DNA of 64,000 nt from Artemisia argyi (taxonomy: Eukaryota; Streptophyta; Magnoliopsida; Asterales; Asteraceae). A program made the translations under genes and the position numbers. The notes under the pieces were generated by a model, which saw nothing but the letters and a program-made list of their open reading frames with translations, was not told the origin of the DNA and searched no databases. Positions within the stretch are counted from its first letter, which is position 1, and the number at the start of each line of letters is the position of its first letter. This document shows positions 1 through 11,015 of the stretch, one piece after another. The stretch spans positions 16,349,465-16,413,464 of the forward strand of contig CM060692.1 in NCBI GenBank assembly GCA_030686995.1. The letters run 5' to 3'.

Positions 1-94
1 AACCATAATATGAAATTTTAATTAAAGGTGATTTGAGAATGCATATATTAAATTTCTTTCTTATAAACTCTTCAATTGTGTGCGTAGCCAAATC

Positions 95-142
<48 letters not shown>
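1..142 (+). ncRNA. 3' part of a U6-promoter-type small RNA unit, cut by window edge
   Basis: This matches the body of the repeated small-RNA module described at 20225-20371. It has the shared block 'aaactcttcaattgtgtgcg' followed by 'tagccaaatcac' and then a run of 46 T (97-142). The promoter half would lie left of the window. The T-run is far longer than a polymerase III terminator needs and has probably expanded as a homopolymer. Transcription is inferred only from similarity to the other copies. Confidence 0.25.
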
Positions 143-147
<5 letters not shown>

Positions 148-380
148 GGTACAAACAAATGCTTGAGAATACACATACATTAAATGTTTTTTTTTTTAAT
201 ATAAATTCTTTAATGTGTAGCAAATTCATTTTTTATCGCCATGTCAATCTATCACTGAAGTTTATATCCGTTGTCATAGCCAATTATCTTTATATCGATC
301 TTTGTAGGATAGATGCTACAATACTAGCATTTAATCATCACATCATATCGACTCCTTGGAGTTTATATCACTCTATCTTT

Positions 381-434
381 AAATAACACGTACATAAAGA
401 TTGTGATGGTTTGGAATAGTGTTGATTTGGCCAT
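381..434 (-). pseudogene. Cystatin signal-peptide remnant
   Basis: Reading the minus strand from ATG at 434 gives MAKSTLFQTITIFMYVLFK, which matches the secretory signal peptide start of the cystatin copies at 54133 and 56183. The mature inhibitor that should follow is absent; unrelated flank DNA comes next. It is a 5' remnant only, produced by deletion in this duplicated unit. Confidence 0.6.
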
Positions 435-449
435 TGGTGACTTTAAGGT

Positions 450-2167
450 TTGGGTTTGGTGTATGAAGTGACTCATTTACCTGTGGGACATAACACATTA
501 AGGTTAGGATCAGTTATATTAATTAGTGACCTGTTGTTGATGATATACAATACTACTCAAGAAAGTGAACGGGTTTGGTATATGTTAATACGCACATCAT
601 TGCTCGTACTTGTTAATACCGGTATATGCAAAAGATATAAAGTCATATTACCATGTAATCCTTATTCCAAAAATGGCTGAAGTCTTTGAGGCTTTTTGCA
701 GGTAACTTATTGGCTAACATCTCTCACCACTTCGAGATGAAATTACCATGATTCCCATGTTGATATCCTCAAACTGTACTAATAACCAATTAGTACCAAA
801 ATATGGTTGAATTGCCCTTTGTCCTCCAAGGTCTTTTTATAGGTTCAGTGCTTTTGTTACAAAGATGAAAAAATAATGAAACTAAGCACCAACTTTACTT
901 TGTTATCTCAAAGTCAAAGCAGTTGACAAATTTGTAGTATACATGACTGGAACAACCCGCGAGCTGCTGGTTCCCCTTACATTAATGACCCTGGGCTAGT
1001 CCCTTGTTAACATTATACTGAGGACTTAGAGATGACTCGACATAGGAGAGTTTGCAACAGTGTTTAGCATACATAGTTAAGTGAGTCAGATGTTATGTAT
1101 CTTTAGACCACAATTTCTGTTAAAGTAAGTTAGTCTAAGACTTTGCATTGAAAATGATTTATCTTTTGGTATTTGAAAGTTTGAAACTGTAGTGGAAATG
1201 GGAGACTTTTTATTCGAATGCGAGCTCTTTGTCAAGATTGTTTGTACAATTGGATAGCTCAAAGGTATCTGATAAATTTATGCTTGATCAAAGCAAACTC
1301 GATTTGAGCTTAATTGTTGAGCTTATTTATGTACTCAAACTTGGTAAAGGTTATAGCTTTATCCAATACTAGCTATCGCATAAATTGACCCATTTTCTCG
1401 GTGAGCATCTAATAAAAAGATTCAACAAAGAAAATACACAGATCTTCCTGTTGAATGTTTGGCAACCGTTTGGTAAATCTATAATTGATTATTATAACGT
1501 TATAATTTATCATAATTTTCAGGTAAACATATGACCTAAATACTTTCCATTTAGGAGCGAGAACGCTAATTTTATTGTTTATTATGGCCGGTTTAATAAG
1601 AGGAACAACCCGAGAGCCGTTGGTTGGTTCTCCTTCAATGAATGATCCTTTGTTAGTCTTTTGTAATGTTTTACCGATACAAGAACATTAAAACAAACTT
1701 TACCTCCCTAGGTTATTGTATAAATATCAAAAGTAAAAAGTAGTAATATATAGTCTCGATTTGTAAGCATTCAAATTTTGCTTGTTTTTTTTATACTCTC
1801 GATTTGTAAGTTAATATATAGTTTGTAAGTTGGTGGCATGGGCCAGGATGAGAGACTTATGGAGTCAACTGGTCGTGGTTCAATTCTTTTTTAGCAAAAA
1901 TTATCATCATTGATTACGTAATTAGAAGGTCCAACTTCTTTATATCCTAAGGTTTTGTGCCGTTTTCTTATGCTAAACTTTAATGTCAATCCTATATCAT
2001 AATGTTTTTGTAATTTGTACATCTACGTATTGTACGAAAAGTATAAAATTATTATAAACTATCTAAATTACGAATTATTCTTTTCCATGGAAATTTTCTT
2101 CACCCGCAAAGCGTACATAATCTTCACTTTCAAAGCATGTGTTTAATTCTACTCTCAAATTTTGTTC

Positions 2168-2199
<32 letters not shown>

Positions 2200-2282
2200 A
2201 ACTTAGGATATTAAACTTGATCTAAATTACAATTCAATTGCAACATTGTATATATATAAGCTTAAAGATTTTCTCTCATTTA
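450..2282. other. Intergenic spacer, no gene recognised
   Basis: No coding region is supportable. A diverged repeat of about 80 bases sharing 'ggaacaacccg' and 'gagctgctggtt/gagccgttggtt' occurs near 950-1040 and 1600-1690. A second diverged pair, sharing 'tattgtataaatatcaa', lies near 1690-1760 and 3300-3440, on either side of the hAT-like element. A 30-base A-run sits at 2169-2198. Confidence 0.6.
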
Positions 2283-2478
2283 CAGGGGCAAAGCCAGGAT
2301 TTGTAGTTAAGGGGGCCGAAGTTCATTGTATAACCCGAAAAAATAAAAGTTTAAAAACAGTTTCCAACTTTAGTTTATACAAAAAACCATCATAAAAACT
2401 TAAAAATGCATTACTAATTCTAATTTTTTCTAACATATTTAGTGGATAAAAAGTATAATAAACTCAAAATAAGGTCAT

Positions 2479-2522
<44 letters not shown>

Positions 2523-3113
2523 CTATCTTCATACTTGTGAGTAAATAACTAGGGGAGAGCAACAAAGCCGAAACTTTCTAGGATTTCTCGATTTAAGTTT
2601 TGGGTGTTCAAAAAATATACGTATTCGGATATTCGAAAACTTGATCATAATTTACTAAAAAGTTGGGTCTTGTAAAAGGACAGTTTTGAAAGTCATATAA
2701 AAGTTTTTCAAAAATTATAGATATCCGGATATTCAGATACAAAATTTCGGATATCCAAATTACAAAAAAATTTAGATAAAATATTATGTCTAATATAAAA
2801 CCCGCAAATTTCGGATATCCAAATTTGTGATATAACTAGTTGTTGACAAGTCCCTTAAATTTTTTAAATTAACAACAAAAAAATATTGTCAAAAATGCCT
2901 CATTTCATATTTTCGCTTCAATGGCCACTTAAATAGGAGATATTCCATATCGGTTGTTTTCTTTTTCTTTCGTTATAGAAAAGTCGCTAGTTGGGAGATG
3001 TTCGTAGTATATTAAACGTTAAATTATGAGCTAAACAATGATACGTTAATACAATCATTGAGCTTATTGGAAGGGGTCTAGCACCCGCTAGCCACCCCCT
3101 CCCTCCGCCCCTG
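2283..3113. mobile_element. Non-autonomous hAT-like element (831 bp)
   Basis: The element starts CAGGGGCAAAGCCAG and its other end read in reverse starts CAGGGGCGGAG, giving short imperfect terminal inverted repeats. It is flanked by an exact 8-bp target duplication, CTCATTTA (2275-2282 and 3114-3121). Eight-base duplications are the hallmark of the hAT superfamily. No transposase is encoded. It contains a T-run of about 40 bases near 2480-2520 and a cluster of 'tcggatatcc' motifs at 2625-2820 that can fold locally. Confidence 0.85.
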
Positions 3114-3459
3114 CTCATTTATCAATGTGGGAGAAAACCAAAATGCATGTCCATCTCTTAAGTTTTGGTTTCATGTCGAACATACGTTAGCTCGTCTATG
3201 GTTTAATTTTTTAGTTCGTAAAGGATGTGAAGTATCCCATGCACCATTTTCTCGTTACTTGTTGAATAAGAGGAAGAGGATCTTTAAAAGAAACAACCTC
3301 GGAGAAAAGTTAATAAACTTTACCTACCTCTATTATTGTATAAATATCAAGGGTAAAAAGTTAATAACCGCTTCATAACATATGGTTAAAACTAAAAAGG
3401 TACTAAAAGACTACGCATGAGCTCGATTTGTAAGATGTCATGTCGTTGCTTGAGTAGGA
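3114..3459. other. Intergenic, no gene recognised
   Basis: Flank of the hAT-like element. An 83-codon open frame at 3127-3378 has no recognisable domain and no similarity to the surrounding repeats, so I do not call it a gene. Confidence 0.5.
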
Positions 3460-3850
3460 AATGGGTATATTTGGTAAAATTAGCTATAAGCTGTATGCTG
3501 TAAGCTGTAAACTGCAAAGCCGTTAACATGAGCTACAAGCTGTATCATTTTTTGAATAAAAGTGTTTGGTAAGTTAGCTGTTAAATGTAATTATAAGATG
3601 TAAAATGACAAAAAGGACATATCTATAATCATAAATAAATGTTTGGAGTGTATATCAATAATTTAAAGTTTTAACAGATCCAAGATGTTTAAAAAGCTTT
3701 ATGGATCAGCTTTTCATTTAGGAGCTATTTGTCTGAAATAAAAGCTCGAAGTTAATGTACCCAAACGGGGCTATTATTTTAGAAGAGATTATTTTTGTAA
3801 CAAAAAGCTAACAGCTCCTCCAAAAAGCCCTTACCAAACAGAGTGTTATT
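3460..3850. mobile_element. Inverted-repeat MITE
   Basis: The left end carries 'tatttggtaaaattagct' and the right end 'cccttaccaaacagagtg', so TTTGGTAA appears at both ends in inverted orientation. The interior holds repeated 'agctgtaagctgta'-type motifs. There is no coding capacity. I could not fix an exact target duplication, so the borders are approximate and the superfamily is left open. Confidence 0.5.
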
Positions 3851-4278
3851 TGGTATAAGCAAAGTTTTTTCCACTAATCATAGTTTCTAACATTTACGTT
3901 AACTAATTTGCGGAGTTTAAACTAATCGTTACACATATATAAACTGGGTAAAGCCTTCCCTTTTCAAAAAATTGACGTGATCATTCCAGCATTGTTTGTA
4001 ACTAGCATCAACTGAACTTGATAGCTCTACATTTTAACGAAGATAATAACAAGCATTTTGCCACACTAGACCACCCGAGTAGTAATTTAAGCTCAAAATT
4101 AGTTTCTTTATACTCATACGGGTTGTTACACAAAACGTACATAAGAAATACTTTTACACTATCACATAACTTATTCATTAAATAAGTGTATGTTTTGTTG
4201 AATTATTATTTAGTGTAAAATAACTAAAAGTACTCAAAAGCTCAAACACAAAGGTGACACGTTAAGTAAGAAGGAAAT

Positions 4279-4418
4279 GTCCCACATAGGTAAAGAAACA
4301 AACTTGGAAGATATTTATAAACAACAACATGAATTGCTCACATAGAGTTCATGATATATACACATTAAGTGATGTGGTTAAAAACTCATCCGTGTGCATA
4401 GCCAAGTCATTTCTTTTT
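4279..4418 (+). ncRNA. Putative U6-promoter-type small RNA unit, copy at 4.3 kb
   Basis: GTCCCACATAG (4279-4289) matches the plant snRNA upstream element (consensus RTCCCACATCG, from knowledge). A 24-base spacer and TTTATAAA (4314-4321) follow. By analogy with U6 genes the start would be near 4345, and the first T-run (ttcttttt) ends at 4418, for a transcript of about 74 nt. The body shares 'acacattaagtgatgtggtt' with the copy at 30634. It is only a candidate: no expression evidence is available. Confidence 0.35.
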
Positions 4419-4496
4419 AAAACTTTGTTACAAACAAATGCACCCTCAAAGTGACCATTCGCTTCAAAAATCTAACACACTCTACAAGTTGAAATA

Positions 4497-4760
4497 CCGT
4501 AGTTGGCTAATTCTTCGGCTATTGCACCATTGCTAGTTTATCTATCTTTGTAGCATTCATATCTTGTGCATCCGTAACATCGAATGGTTTTAGTGTCGTG
4601 CTCAATTCTATTTGTTGTTACTCATTTGTAATTGTTTGCTCAGTTCTATACATTCAACTTTTACATGTAACAAAGTTTGTAACAGATAATCCAAGTGAAG
4701 TACTAAAAAAAGTAGCTAGCATGTTGAATTATTATAATTGGATAGGATTAGGGGCATAAT
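4497..4760. repeat. Conserved segment, copy 1 of 3, function unknown
   Basis: About 250 bases running from 'tctaacacactctacaagtt' through 'ctttgtagcattcatatc' to 'gctagcatgttg' recur at about 30875-31085 and 32510-32770. One plus-strand frame gives a short hydrophobic, Ile/Val/Ser-rich peptide in the later copies, but the frame is not kept in all three, so protein coding is not established. In the third copy the segment directly abuts a cystatin pseudogene on its upstream side, so it may be old promoter or 5' flank of that family. Confidence 0.45.
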
Positions 4761-5079
4761 GGCCATGGTCAAGTCACACGTCTCAAATTTAACGGCATAA
4801 TACCAAAAGATAAGCCACCTCTTCTCCTTGTTGCATTTGTTCAATTGAAATGGACATTTTTTTTGTTCTCAATTATAAAGGTGACAATTTAATTCATAGC
4901 TAGACAAATGAGTCGATTTTACTTGACTTTTACGTCTAAATGAGCAAGTAAGTAGACAAGAAATGGGAATGAGTCCAATCGGAAAAAAATAAAAAAATAA
5001 AGTATCAATACGTGCACAATCCGCTAAGTCTAGTCATCATATTATTATTTTACTTGTTAATTTTCAACAACAGTGTTTA

Positions 5080-6214
5080 CCCACCAAGTATTTTTTGAGT
5101 ACGAAGGATATGAGTGTTGGTTTTATGACTATGTCCCACATAGGTACATAAATAAACAAAACTTTTTACTAATCTTTGTCAAAACTTTCAATCTCAACAT
5201 AGCCAATTATCTTTTCATCAACCTTTAAAAGACTAACTAAGAAATTTTAAATATTAAGCATGTGTAATACGCTAATTCATTTATATTATAAGCGAGTTTA
5301 TTAACAAGATCGATAAAAGCTTATAAATGAGCTCAAAATAGATATACTATGAAGCAATCTTTAACTTTTCATTAACACATCGTAATAATGAGCCAAGCTC
5401 GAGCATGTATAAAATATCACAAGTCGAGCCGAGCTCGAGGTTTATAAAACTTTAACGAGACGAGCTCAGGTTCGGCTCGTTCCCATCCCTACTTTCTACC
5501 ATTTGTCTTAAAATACATTAACTAAAAGATGTTCATTATTTTTTTTATAACTTTCGCAAAACTTTTTTTTCCAACCATTTTAGTAAATAACATATGTACA
5601 CGTTAGGCACCTCCATATACTACTTTTAACGTTTTTTCAACAATTGTATACGGTGATTTCTTTGTTGCTGAAACTGAATACAATGGAGAGTGCGTTGGAA
5701 TAGGCAATGTCAAAAGTAATAGAGAAACTGCTAACCATGGCCAAACCCAAAGATGAGCTCAGTCAAGCTATCGGACAATGCAAATCGGATACTTGAATTG
5801 AAAATATGTACTTTATCATATCATTTTTGGATGAGAAAAAAAGAAGTTATATATGTGTGCATATTAAAACAAAATTTGAAAGTTAGTGGCATAAAGTGTA
5901 ACTAGTACATAAAACAAGACGTTGAAGGAAGTATGTTGTTTTTAATTACATAAATTTTAACCTTATACATAAAAATTGTGATTGTGTCGAAACGTAAAAA
6001 ATTATAGCGAGTTTGATATAACTTAAGTTACATATTGTTGAATACTTGAATTGATTCATTTGGTTGGATTCGATGTAAATTTTTAGCCCAAAGTTCAAGT
6101 CTTGTTCACGGTCCGTCCATATTGGGTTTTGGTGAACCAAGTCAGTACTTAGTGGTTTGATACAGTTTCTGGTATTGTTAACAGTCACCACTTGATTCTT
6201 AGCCGTAAGTCCTT
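5080..6214. repeat. Duplicated cystatin-flank block, paralogous to 33990-35340
   Basis: Long stretches are shared with 33990-35340, including 'gtattttttgagtacgaagg', 'acatagccaattatcttttc' and 'acaagacgttgaaggaagta'. This copy lacks the LINE, the CACTA end and the MITE that interrupt the second copy, and so preserves their empty sites. It contains a decayed snRNA-type box (GTCCCACATAG, 5133-5143) with no TATA, and near 6183-6210 a short remnant of cystatin coding sequence on the minus strand. No gene is intact. Confidence 0.7.
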
Positions 6215-6349
6215 GTCCCACATACGTGTAAGAACAAACATGTAACAAATTTATAACCAAGATTACGAAGTTATTAGAATGGTAATATATGTAACACCTG
6301 CATTAAGTATTTCTATAATGTGCGTGTTACTTGAGTTACTTTTTTTTTT
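6215..6349 (+). ncRNA. Putative U6-promoter-type small RNA unit, copy at 6.2 kb
   Basis: GTCCCACATAC (6215-6225), then exactly 24 bases, then TTTATAAC (6250-6257). The predicted start is near 6281. The shared 'ataatgtgcgtgtta' body is followed by a T-run from 6340. The box directly abuts a deleted cystatin remnant on its left, so the normal ~220-bp interval between box and cystatin start is missing here. Confidence 0.3.
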
Positions 6350-6787
6350 TTTTTTTAATTAACCTAACACCTAATCTTCATGTCAATCTATAACTAAAGC
6401 TTAATTATATCACTCTTTTCATCGATCTTTGTAAGCATTTAATAATCTATCGCACAAGTATATATCTCTTCTTTTATATCAGTCAAATAATATATAACTA
6501 TAAGTTAAAGTTCGTTGCTCATCACTATAGATACCATTTAAAGTAATGGCAATAACATAAAATTAATTAAAAATAATCGATTTTCTAATGACCACAACAA
6601 CCGGTCTCATAATGAATATGAGAAGCAAATCATGTAACTAACTCGGATAATATCCTTTGTTTCCAAGACTGGCAACAACAATAGAGAAGCGTGCTCGATA
6701 TTTCAAAGAAACTACGCATATCACATAGTTGTAAACTATAAGCTTGCTCCTCTATGTTTTTTACAACTTGCACAAAGTTGCATAATG

Positions 6788-6886
6788 GGGTGTTTGGATT
6801 AGCATTTTAAGAAGGGCTTAAGATGTTTCAAACAACTAGAAGAAAATATATTCTGACATAAATAAGTCAAATAGGTTATTCATGAA
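6788..6886. mobile_element. Truncated copy of a GGGTGTTTGGATT MITE
   Basis: The left end GGGTGTTTGGATTAGC and about 100 bases match the complete copies at about 50547-50733 and 63324-63500. The right half and right inverted repeat are missing, and the sequence passes into the block duplicated at 56225. Confidence 0.6.
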
Positions 6887-7227
6887 GGGTGTAACGCGTT
6901 TTGGAATATGACTAGGAACGTACGTGTTGTTTTTTGTTTTGTTAGACTTTAACTAGCAAGTTAAGTGGTATATTCTTTTTAATATTCATAATAATGACAC
7001 TATGACAGATATGATAATCCAACAGAATTTCATAAAAAGTAAGGTTTAAATAAAATATTAAGTTGTAGATTGATAGTTGCTGCATTAGGCCATTACCGTA
7101 TGAGTCGAACACGTTATCTATATGTTCTCTACTTTCAAAGACGTGGTCTATATATTTGCATGGAATTTAGAGTGCATGCTTTCCTTTTTTCAGGATTAAG
7201 TTTATGTTAGTGGAGTAGTTTTCAAAC
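6887..7227. repeat. Duplicated block, left half (paralogous to 56225-57250)
   Basis: 'ttattcatgaagggtgta' through 'gtagttttcaaac' matches 56225-57250. The copy there carries two MITE insertions that this one lacks, while this one is interrupted at 7228 by the Ty3 element. Together the two copies give reciprocal empty sites. No gene is visible. Confidence 0.75.
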
Positions 7228-7788
7228 TGTTGAGGTAAAAGTTTGTTTCTACTTCGAACAAGCGAGATGAATCCTTCGGACTAGAGTTGGTCCTCCGGAT
7301 TCAATGTGATCCTTGATTACAGTATGTTACTTCAGATATCTGCAAAACAAATACGTCCGTTAGACTCGCCCCGGGAATGTATCCCAGGACCAACCTCCGG
7401 CGTGAGAGTAAGTATATGTTCTTAGTGAGAGAAAGTATGAATAAAACTAGAGAGTAGGGGAGAATTAGTTAACCTTAAATGAAGATTTCCTCTCTATTTA
7501 TAGACTCTCTACATGAAGTGCCAGGCTGGTTCGTACTTAGCCCTTAATGTTCGCTAGTTTAGACTCCATTATCATATATTTTGGCGTACTTGTTTGTACT
7601 TTGGTCTAGGTACTTGTTAGCTTATCCGAAGGGTTTGTGATATCCGGACGGCTGAGATCATGCGGACATTCGTAACCCATCGGATATTGGTCCGTGTTGT
7701 CTGAACACACCTGAGTACATTTTACCTGATACGGATCCGGAGGGTATACCCTTGTACGGCATGTATCCGAAGGGTACATACGTCAACA
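7228..7788 (-). repeat. 3' LTR of the Ty3 element
   Basis: 561 bp, TGTTGAGG...CGTCAACA on the plus strand. Because the element reads on the minus strand, this is the 3' LTR. It is identical in length to its partner at 17365. Confidence 0.95.
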
Positions 7789-7800
7789 AGTCCCCCCCAG
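7789..7800 (-). other. Polypurine tract of the Ty3 element
   Basis: On the minus strand CTGGGGGGGACT sits immediately before the LTR, where the plus-strand-DNA primer is expected. This fixes the element's orientation. Confidence 0.85.
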
Positions 7801-7833
7801 TATCATAGTATTGGTTGTGCCAATGGTGTGATA

Positions 7834-8158
7834 TAGGGCTGAGCACAGGTTCGGAACCGACCCGAACCGAACCGACCCGAAAAAACCGAGAACCGAATTT
7901 CACAAAAGACCGGAACCGAAACCGAACCGACGGGCCGTCGGTTCGGTTCGGTTTTCGTCGGTTCGGTTCGGGTTTGTCGGTCCATGTGTATTTTGGCATG
8001 TTTTTGTCGGTTTTGGGCCGAACCGGACCGAACCGAACCGACCCGAAACCGAAATTCAATAAAAACCGGAACCGAAACCGAACCGACGGGCCGTCGGTCC
8101 GGTTCGGTTCTTGTCGGTTCGGTCCGGTTCGGTTTTGAACATGCGATGCTCAGCCCTA
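7834..8158. mobile_element. hAT-like MITE nested in the Ty3 element
   Basis: A 325-bp insertion with terminal inverted repeat TAGGGCTGAGCA (right end reads TGCTCAGCCCTA) and an exact 8-bp target duplication GTGTGATA (7826-7833, 8159-8166). The interior consists of two similar arrays of GGTTCGGTT / AACCGAACC units in both orientations, each with a central 'cgacgggccgtcgg' palindrome. The single strand can therefore fold into a strong, GC-rich stem. Overlapping open frames on both strands here are by-products of the repeat. It lies about 240 bp upstream of the TATA box of the antisense gene. Confidence 0.85.
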
Positions 8159-8343
8159 GTGTGATACTAAGTTTATTTCTTGCGATTTTCCGGAGGGTAA
8201 GTCATGGCTTTGTTCTTTTGCTAGAGCCACGCAAAATGCCAAAAGTAATTAAGGTGTCGTTTAAGGTGCGCCGTCGTTTTTTACCGCGTCGTTTGGATTG
8301 GAACACGTATGCATTTTCTGAGAGACACGGTGTGGATGGCTGA

Positions 8344-8403
8344 CACGTTAGCCCTACGGGTGACGTGTCCCTTTCCCGCCTGTTTTTGACTGCCTATAAA
8401 TAG
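8344..8403 (+). promoter_or_regulatory. Core promoter of the antisense gene in the Ty3 element
   Basis: TATAAATAG at 8395-8403 is a canonical plant TATA box, placing the start near 8427 and leaving a 5' leader of about 145 bases before the ATG at 8571. Upstream, CACGT (8344-8348) and ACGTG (8363-8367) form a spaced inverted pair of ACGT cores resembling bZIP/G-box sites. Their role is inferred. Confidence 0.6.
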
Positions 8404-8570
8404 TCCCATTTCTTTTTATTTACAGCACCGTAATTTTATTTCACACACATACCTCTGACACATCTCATCTTCTCCGTATTCCGAACGATTATTCGCGTCG
8501 TCTTTGAGGTACATCTCAGCCCGTTTAGTTTTTTTGTTGCTTGGCTATTCTCCTCTCCTTCTTGTCCATT

Positions 8571-9355
8571 ATGTCGGAATCTACAGCATCGTTTGAGTAT
8601 GAAGATGTGTCCAATCCGGACGGTTCGCACGTTAAGAAAGACATGCATTTAAGAGTGTCCGCGATGGACAAGTCTGATGTGATCGCTGTGGTGAAAGCGT
8701 TCAGAATACCGGAGGATTTACATCCAAGGGTACCTCCAACGGGTATGACGATGAACCAGTTACCGGAGGATGCCATTGGTTTGTATGCGGAGTACTTTTT
8801 TGAGGGTGGTCTCGTTGTCCCTTTTTCCACTTTTCTTTTAGATGTCGTTAGATATTTTAAAGTTCACATTTCTCAACTAGTTCCGCTGGGTATGCATCGT
8901 GTTACCCTGTTTGAGGTGTATTGCCGTAGCATGCACATTCCTCCTACTACTCCCCTATTCCGTGTCTTCTATAAACTTAGCAAGCAGGGTGATTGGTTTT
9001 CCTTCGAGAAGCGTATTCATAAGAATAGGAAGGTTTGCTTTGGGGAATTTCCCTCTTGTCTGAAGGGTTGGAAGTACAATTTTTTCTTTATCGATAGGCG
9101 AGCTATTCCGTTTGCCATGCCGTGGAGGCATTCGGATTCGGACGTATCGGATCCGTTTCCAAAGGCAAGTGAGTATGATGTTACTCATGCCGAAAGGCTT
9201 TCCGAGACGATCGTTGAGCCCTGTCAAGTTCCGCAAGCGTTCTTGTATGCCCTGGGTTTATCGGACCACTGGGAGTTTCCTGGTTACCGTCCGGCGTTGA
9301 GGGATGAGCAGGGGAGGGGTATAGCCCTTGTTATAATGTGTTTTTATATTGTGCA

Positions 9356-9400
<45 letters not shown>

Positions 9401-11015
9401 GTTGGGTTTTGTTTGTCCGCAGGTATAACCATGTCGAATTATCTGAAGAAGCCTCCGCTACGAAAGAATACGAAGATTGTTCAAGGTACCCCGTTTCCGG
9501 AAGGGCATACTCGTGAGGTGCATGTTACTCCTCCCTTGGCCTCCAATACTGAGGTACCGGAAAAGACGGAGGAGTTGAAGAGTGTTGAAGTTGCTGATGA
9601 CAAAGTGATAGCTGCTAAAGAGAGGAAGAAGGAGCAGGTTATGAAGACGGGGTTGAAGAAGCCTCCGTTGAAGAGAACTGGAGCAGGAAGTGTCTCTTCT
9701 CGCCTTCATAAGAGAAGCAAGGTTTCTGCTGGTGATACTGTTATTGATCTAGAGACTGGAGAGGCCGTGGAGAGGCCAGAACCTATCCGTTCCGTTCATC
9801 CGGAGGATTTGGCGTCTGGTACGTTCGGATGATTTTTTATGGTTTCTCCTTCCATTTTTTTTTATTTGTTATTATTATTATTATTTTTTGACGGAGGTTC
9901 TTTTGCTGTCAGGGGGTTCGGAGGGTGCATCCCGGCGTCCGGGGAAGGAAGCTCTTGTGGATGAGGAGGATGTTGAAGTTGATATAGAGGGGGATGGTGA
10001 GGATGATGCCCCCTACGTGCCTGCGTGGACTGTGACGAAAGGAACTCGTCTGAACACTGCCACCGCTTGTCGAGATATGTTGATAAATTTCGCAACTCCC
10101 AAGGAGGAGAAATATCTGGATGATCAGGATGATGAAGAGGCTGTCCGCAGGTCGTGGCTATTGTTGGGTAAATGTGTCACGGCTCAAACGGATATGATTT
10201 TCCGTTTCGAGTCTCTTTCAAAGGATTACAAAAAATTGTTTGATACCCACAAGACCTGTGATAAGACCCTTGATGACAACTGGAAGACGTTCCAGCAGAT
10301 GTCCGGAGAGGTTCATGAGTTGAAGAAGGTTCATGCAGAGTGTTCCGAGGTGAATCCGGAGGGTCTGAGAAAGCTTCGCGCAGAAAATGCGAGTCTAGAG
10401 GAGAGAGTTGGTAATCTTGAGTTAGAGAAGAATGAGTGGAGGAAAGTTTCCGGCGAGCAGGCCGAGAAGATCATGTTGTTGGAGGGGCAGTTGTCTGATG
10501 CCAAGCAGAAGCTAAACGATGAAGAGAAAGCTTACAGGGAGCTTTGTCAAGAGAAGGTGGATATTGCTGTGGCTGCTGGTAATGCCGAGGTGGAGAGGAA
10601 CCGCATTGTTAACGAGTTCATCCCGGAAGCTATCCATCGTTTTCTCGGAAGTCATGAATTCCGAACGGCATTGGCTGAGCCCTTTAATTTGTTTTATCTT
10701 TCTGGGTTGATTGACGGGGCAGGTTTATTTGATGAGCCGGAGAAGGCGGCTAAACTGCTAGGGGAGATTGAGGGGATGGATATGGATGCCGGAGCCAAAT
10801 ATGGTCCGTTGTATGATAAGGCCCTTTCTCAGGACTATCCCTTCATCCAGAAGCTCCGTCAAACTATCTACCGGAAGTTTGACGAGCTAAATGCCTTGGT
10901 TCCCGACCCTGCTCCAGTTGAAGAACCGGTGATTGAAGGACCGGAGGTCGAATCTCGTGTCGAGAATCCTTCCGGGAACCAGTCTTCGGATCAGAATGCC
11001 TCGGTCTTTTCCTGA
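8571..11015 (+). CDS. Antisense accessory gene of the Ty3 element, three exons, PF04195-like
   Basis: Exons 8571-9318, 9423-9818 and 9913-11015 join in frame to 748 codons plus stop; both introns are GT-AG (donors 9319 and 9819, acceptors ending 9422 and 9912). Exon 1 encodes the 'putative gypsy type transposon' domain (Transposase_28-like): motifs FSTFLLDVVRYFKVHISQLV, FYKLSKQGDWFSF and KGWKYNFFFI fall roughly at residues 85-190. Exon 2 is Lys/Pro/Glu-rich and may be nuclear. Exon 3 is mostly a predicted coiled coil (about residues 470-600) with an acidic Pro/Glu tail. The 9359-9397 T-run is the polypyrimidine part of intron 1. It runs opposite to gag-pol and has its own TATA box. Extra antisense ORFs occur in Tat elements; their function is unknown. 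The intactness of all three exons is notable. Confidence 0.8.

Noticed and set aside
33..386. Open frame of 117 codons at the left edge
   Set aside because: Its length depends on a 46-base T-run read as poly-Phe, and the rest is repeated cystatin-flank DNA.
450..680. Open frame of 76 codons
   Set aside because: No recognisable domain and no conservation in the paralogous flank copies.
3127..3378. Open frame of 83 codons
   Set aside because: No domain or signal; it sits in the flank of a hAT-like element and partly repeats 1690-1760.
5946..6260. Minus-strand open frame of 104 codons
   Set aside because: It runs across cystatin 3' flank, a small cystatin remnant and the snRNA-type box. The paralogous blocks do not keep the frame.
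7658..8343. Several overlapping open frames on both strands rich in Arg, Thr, Pro and Gly
   Set aside because: They are by-products of GGTTCGGTT-type repeats inside the 325-bp MITE and cross its borders, so no single gene is supported.
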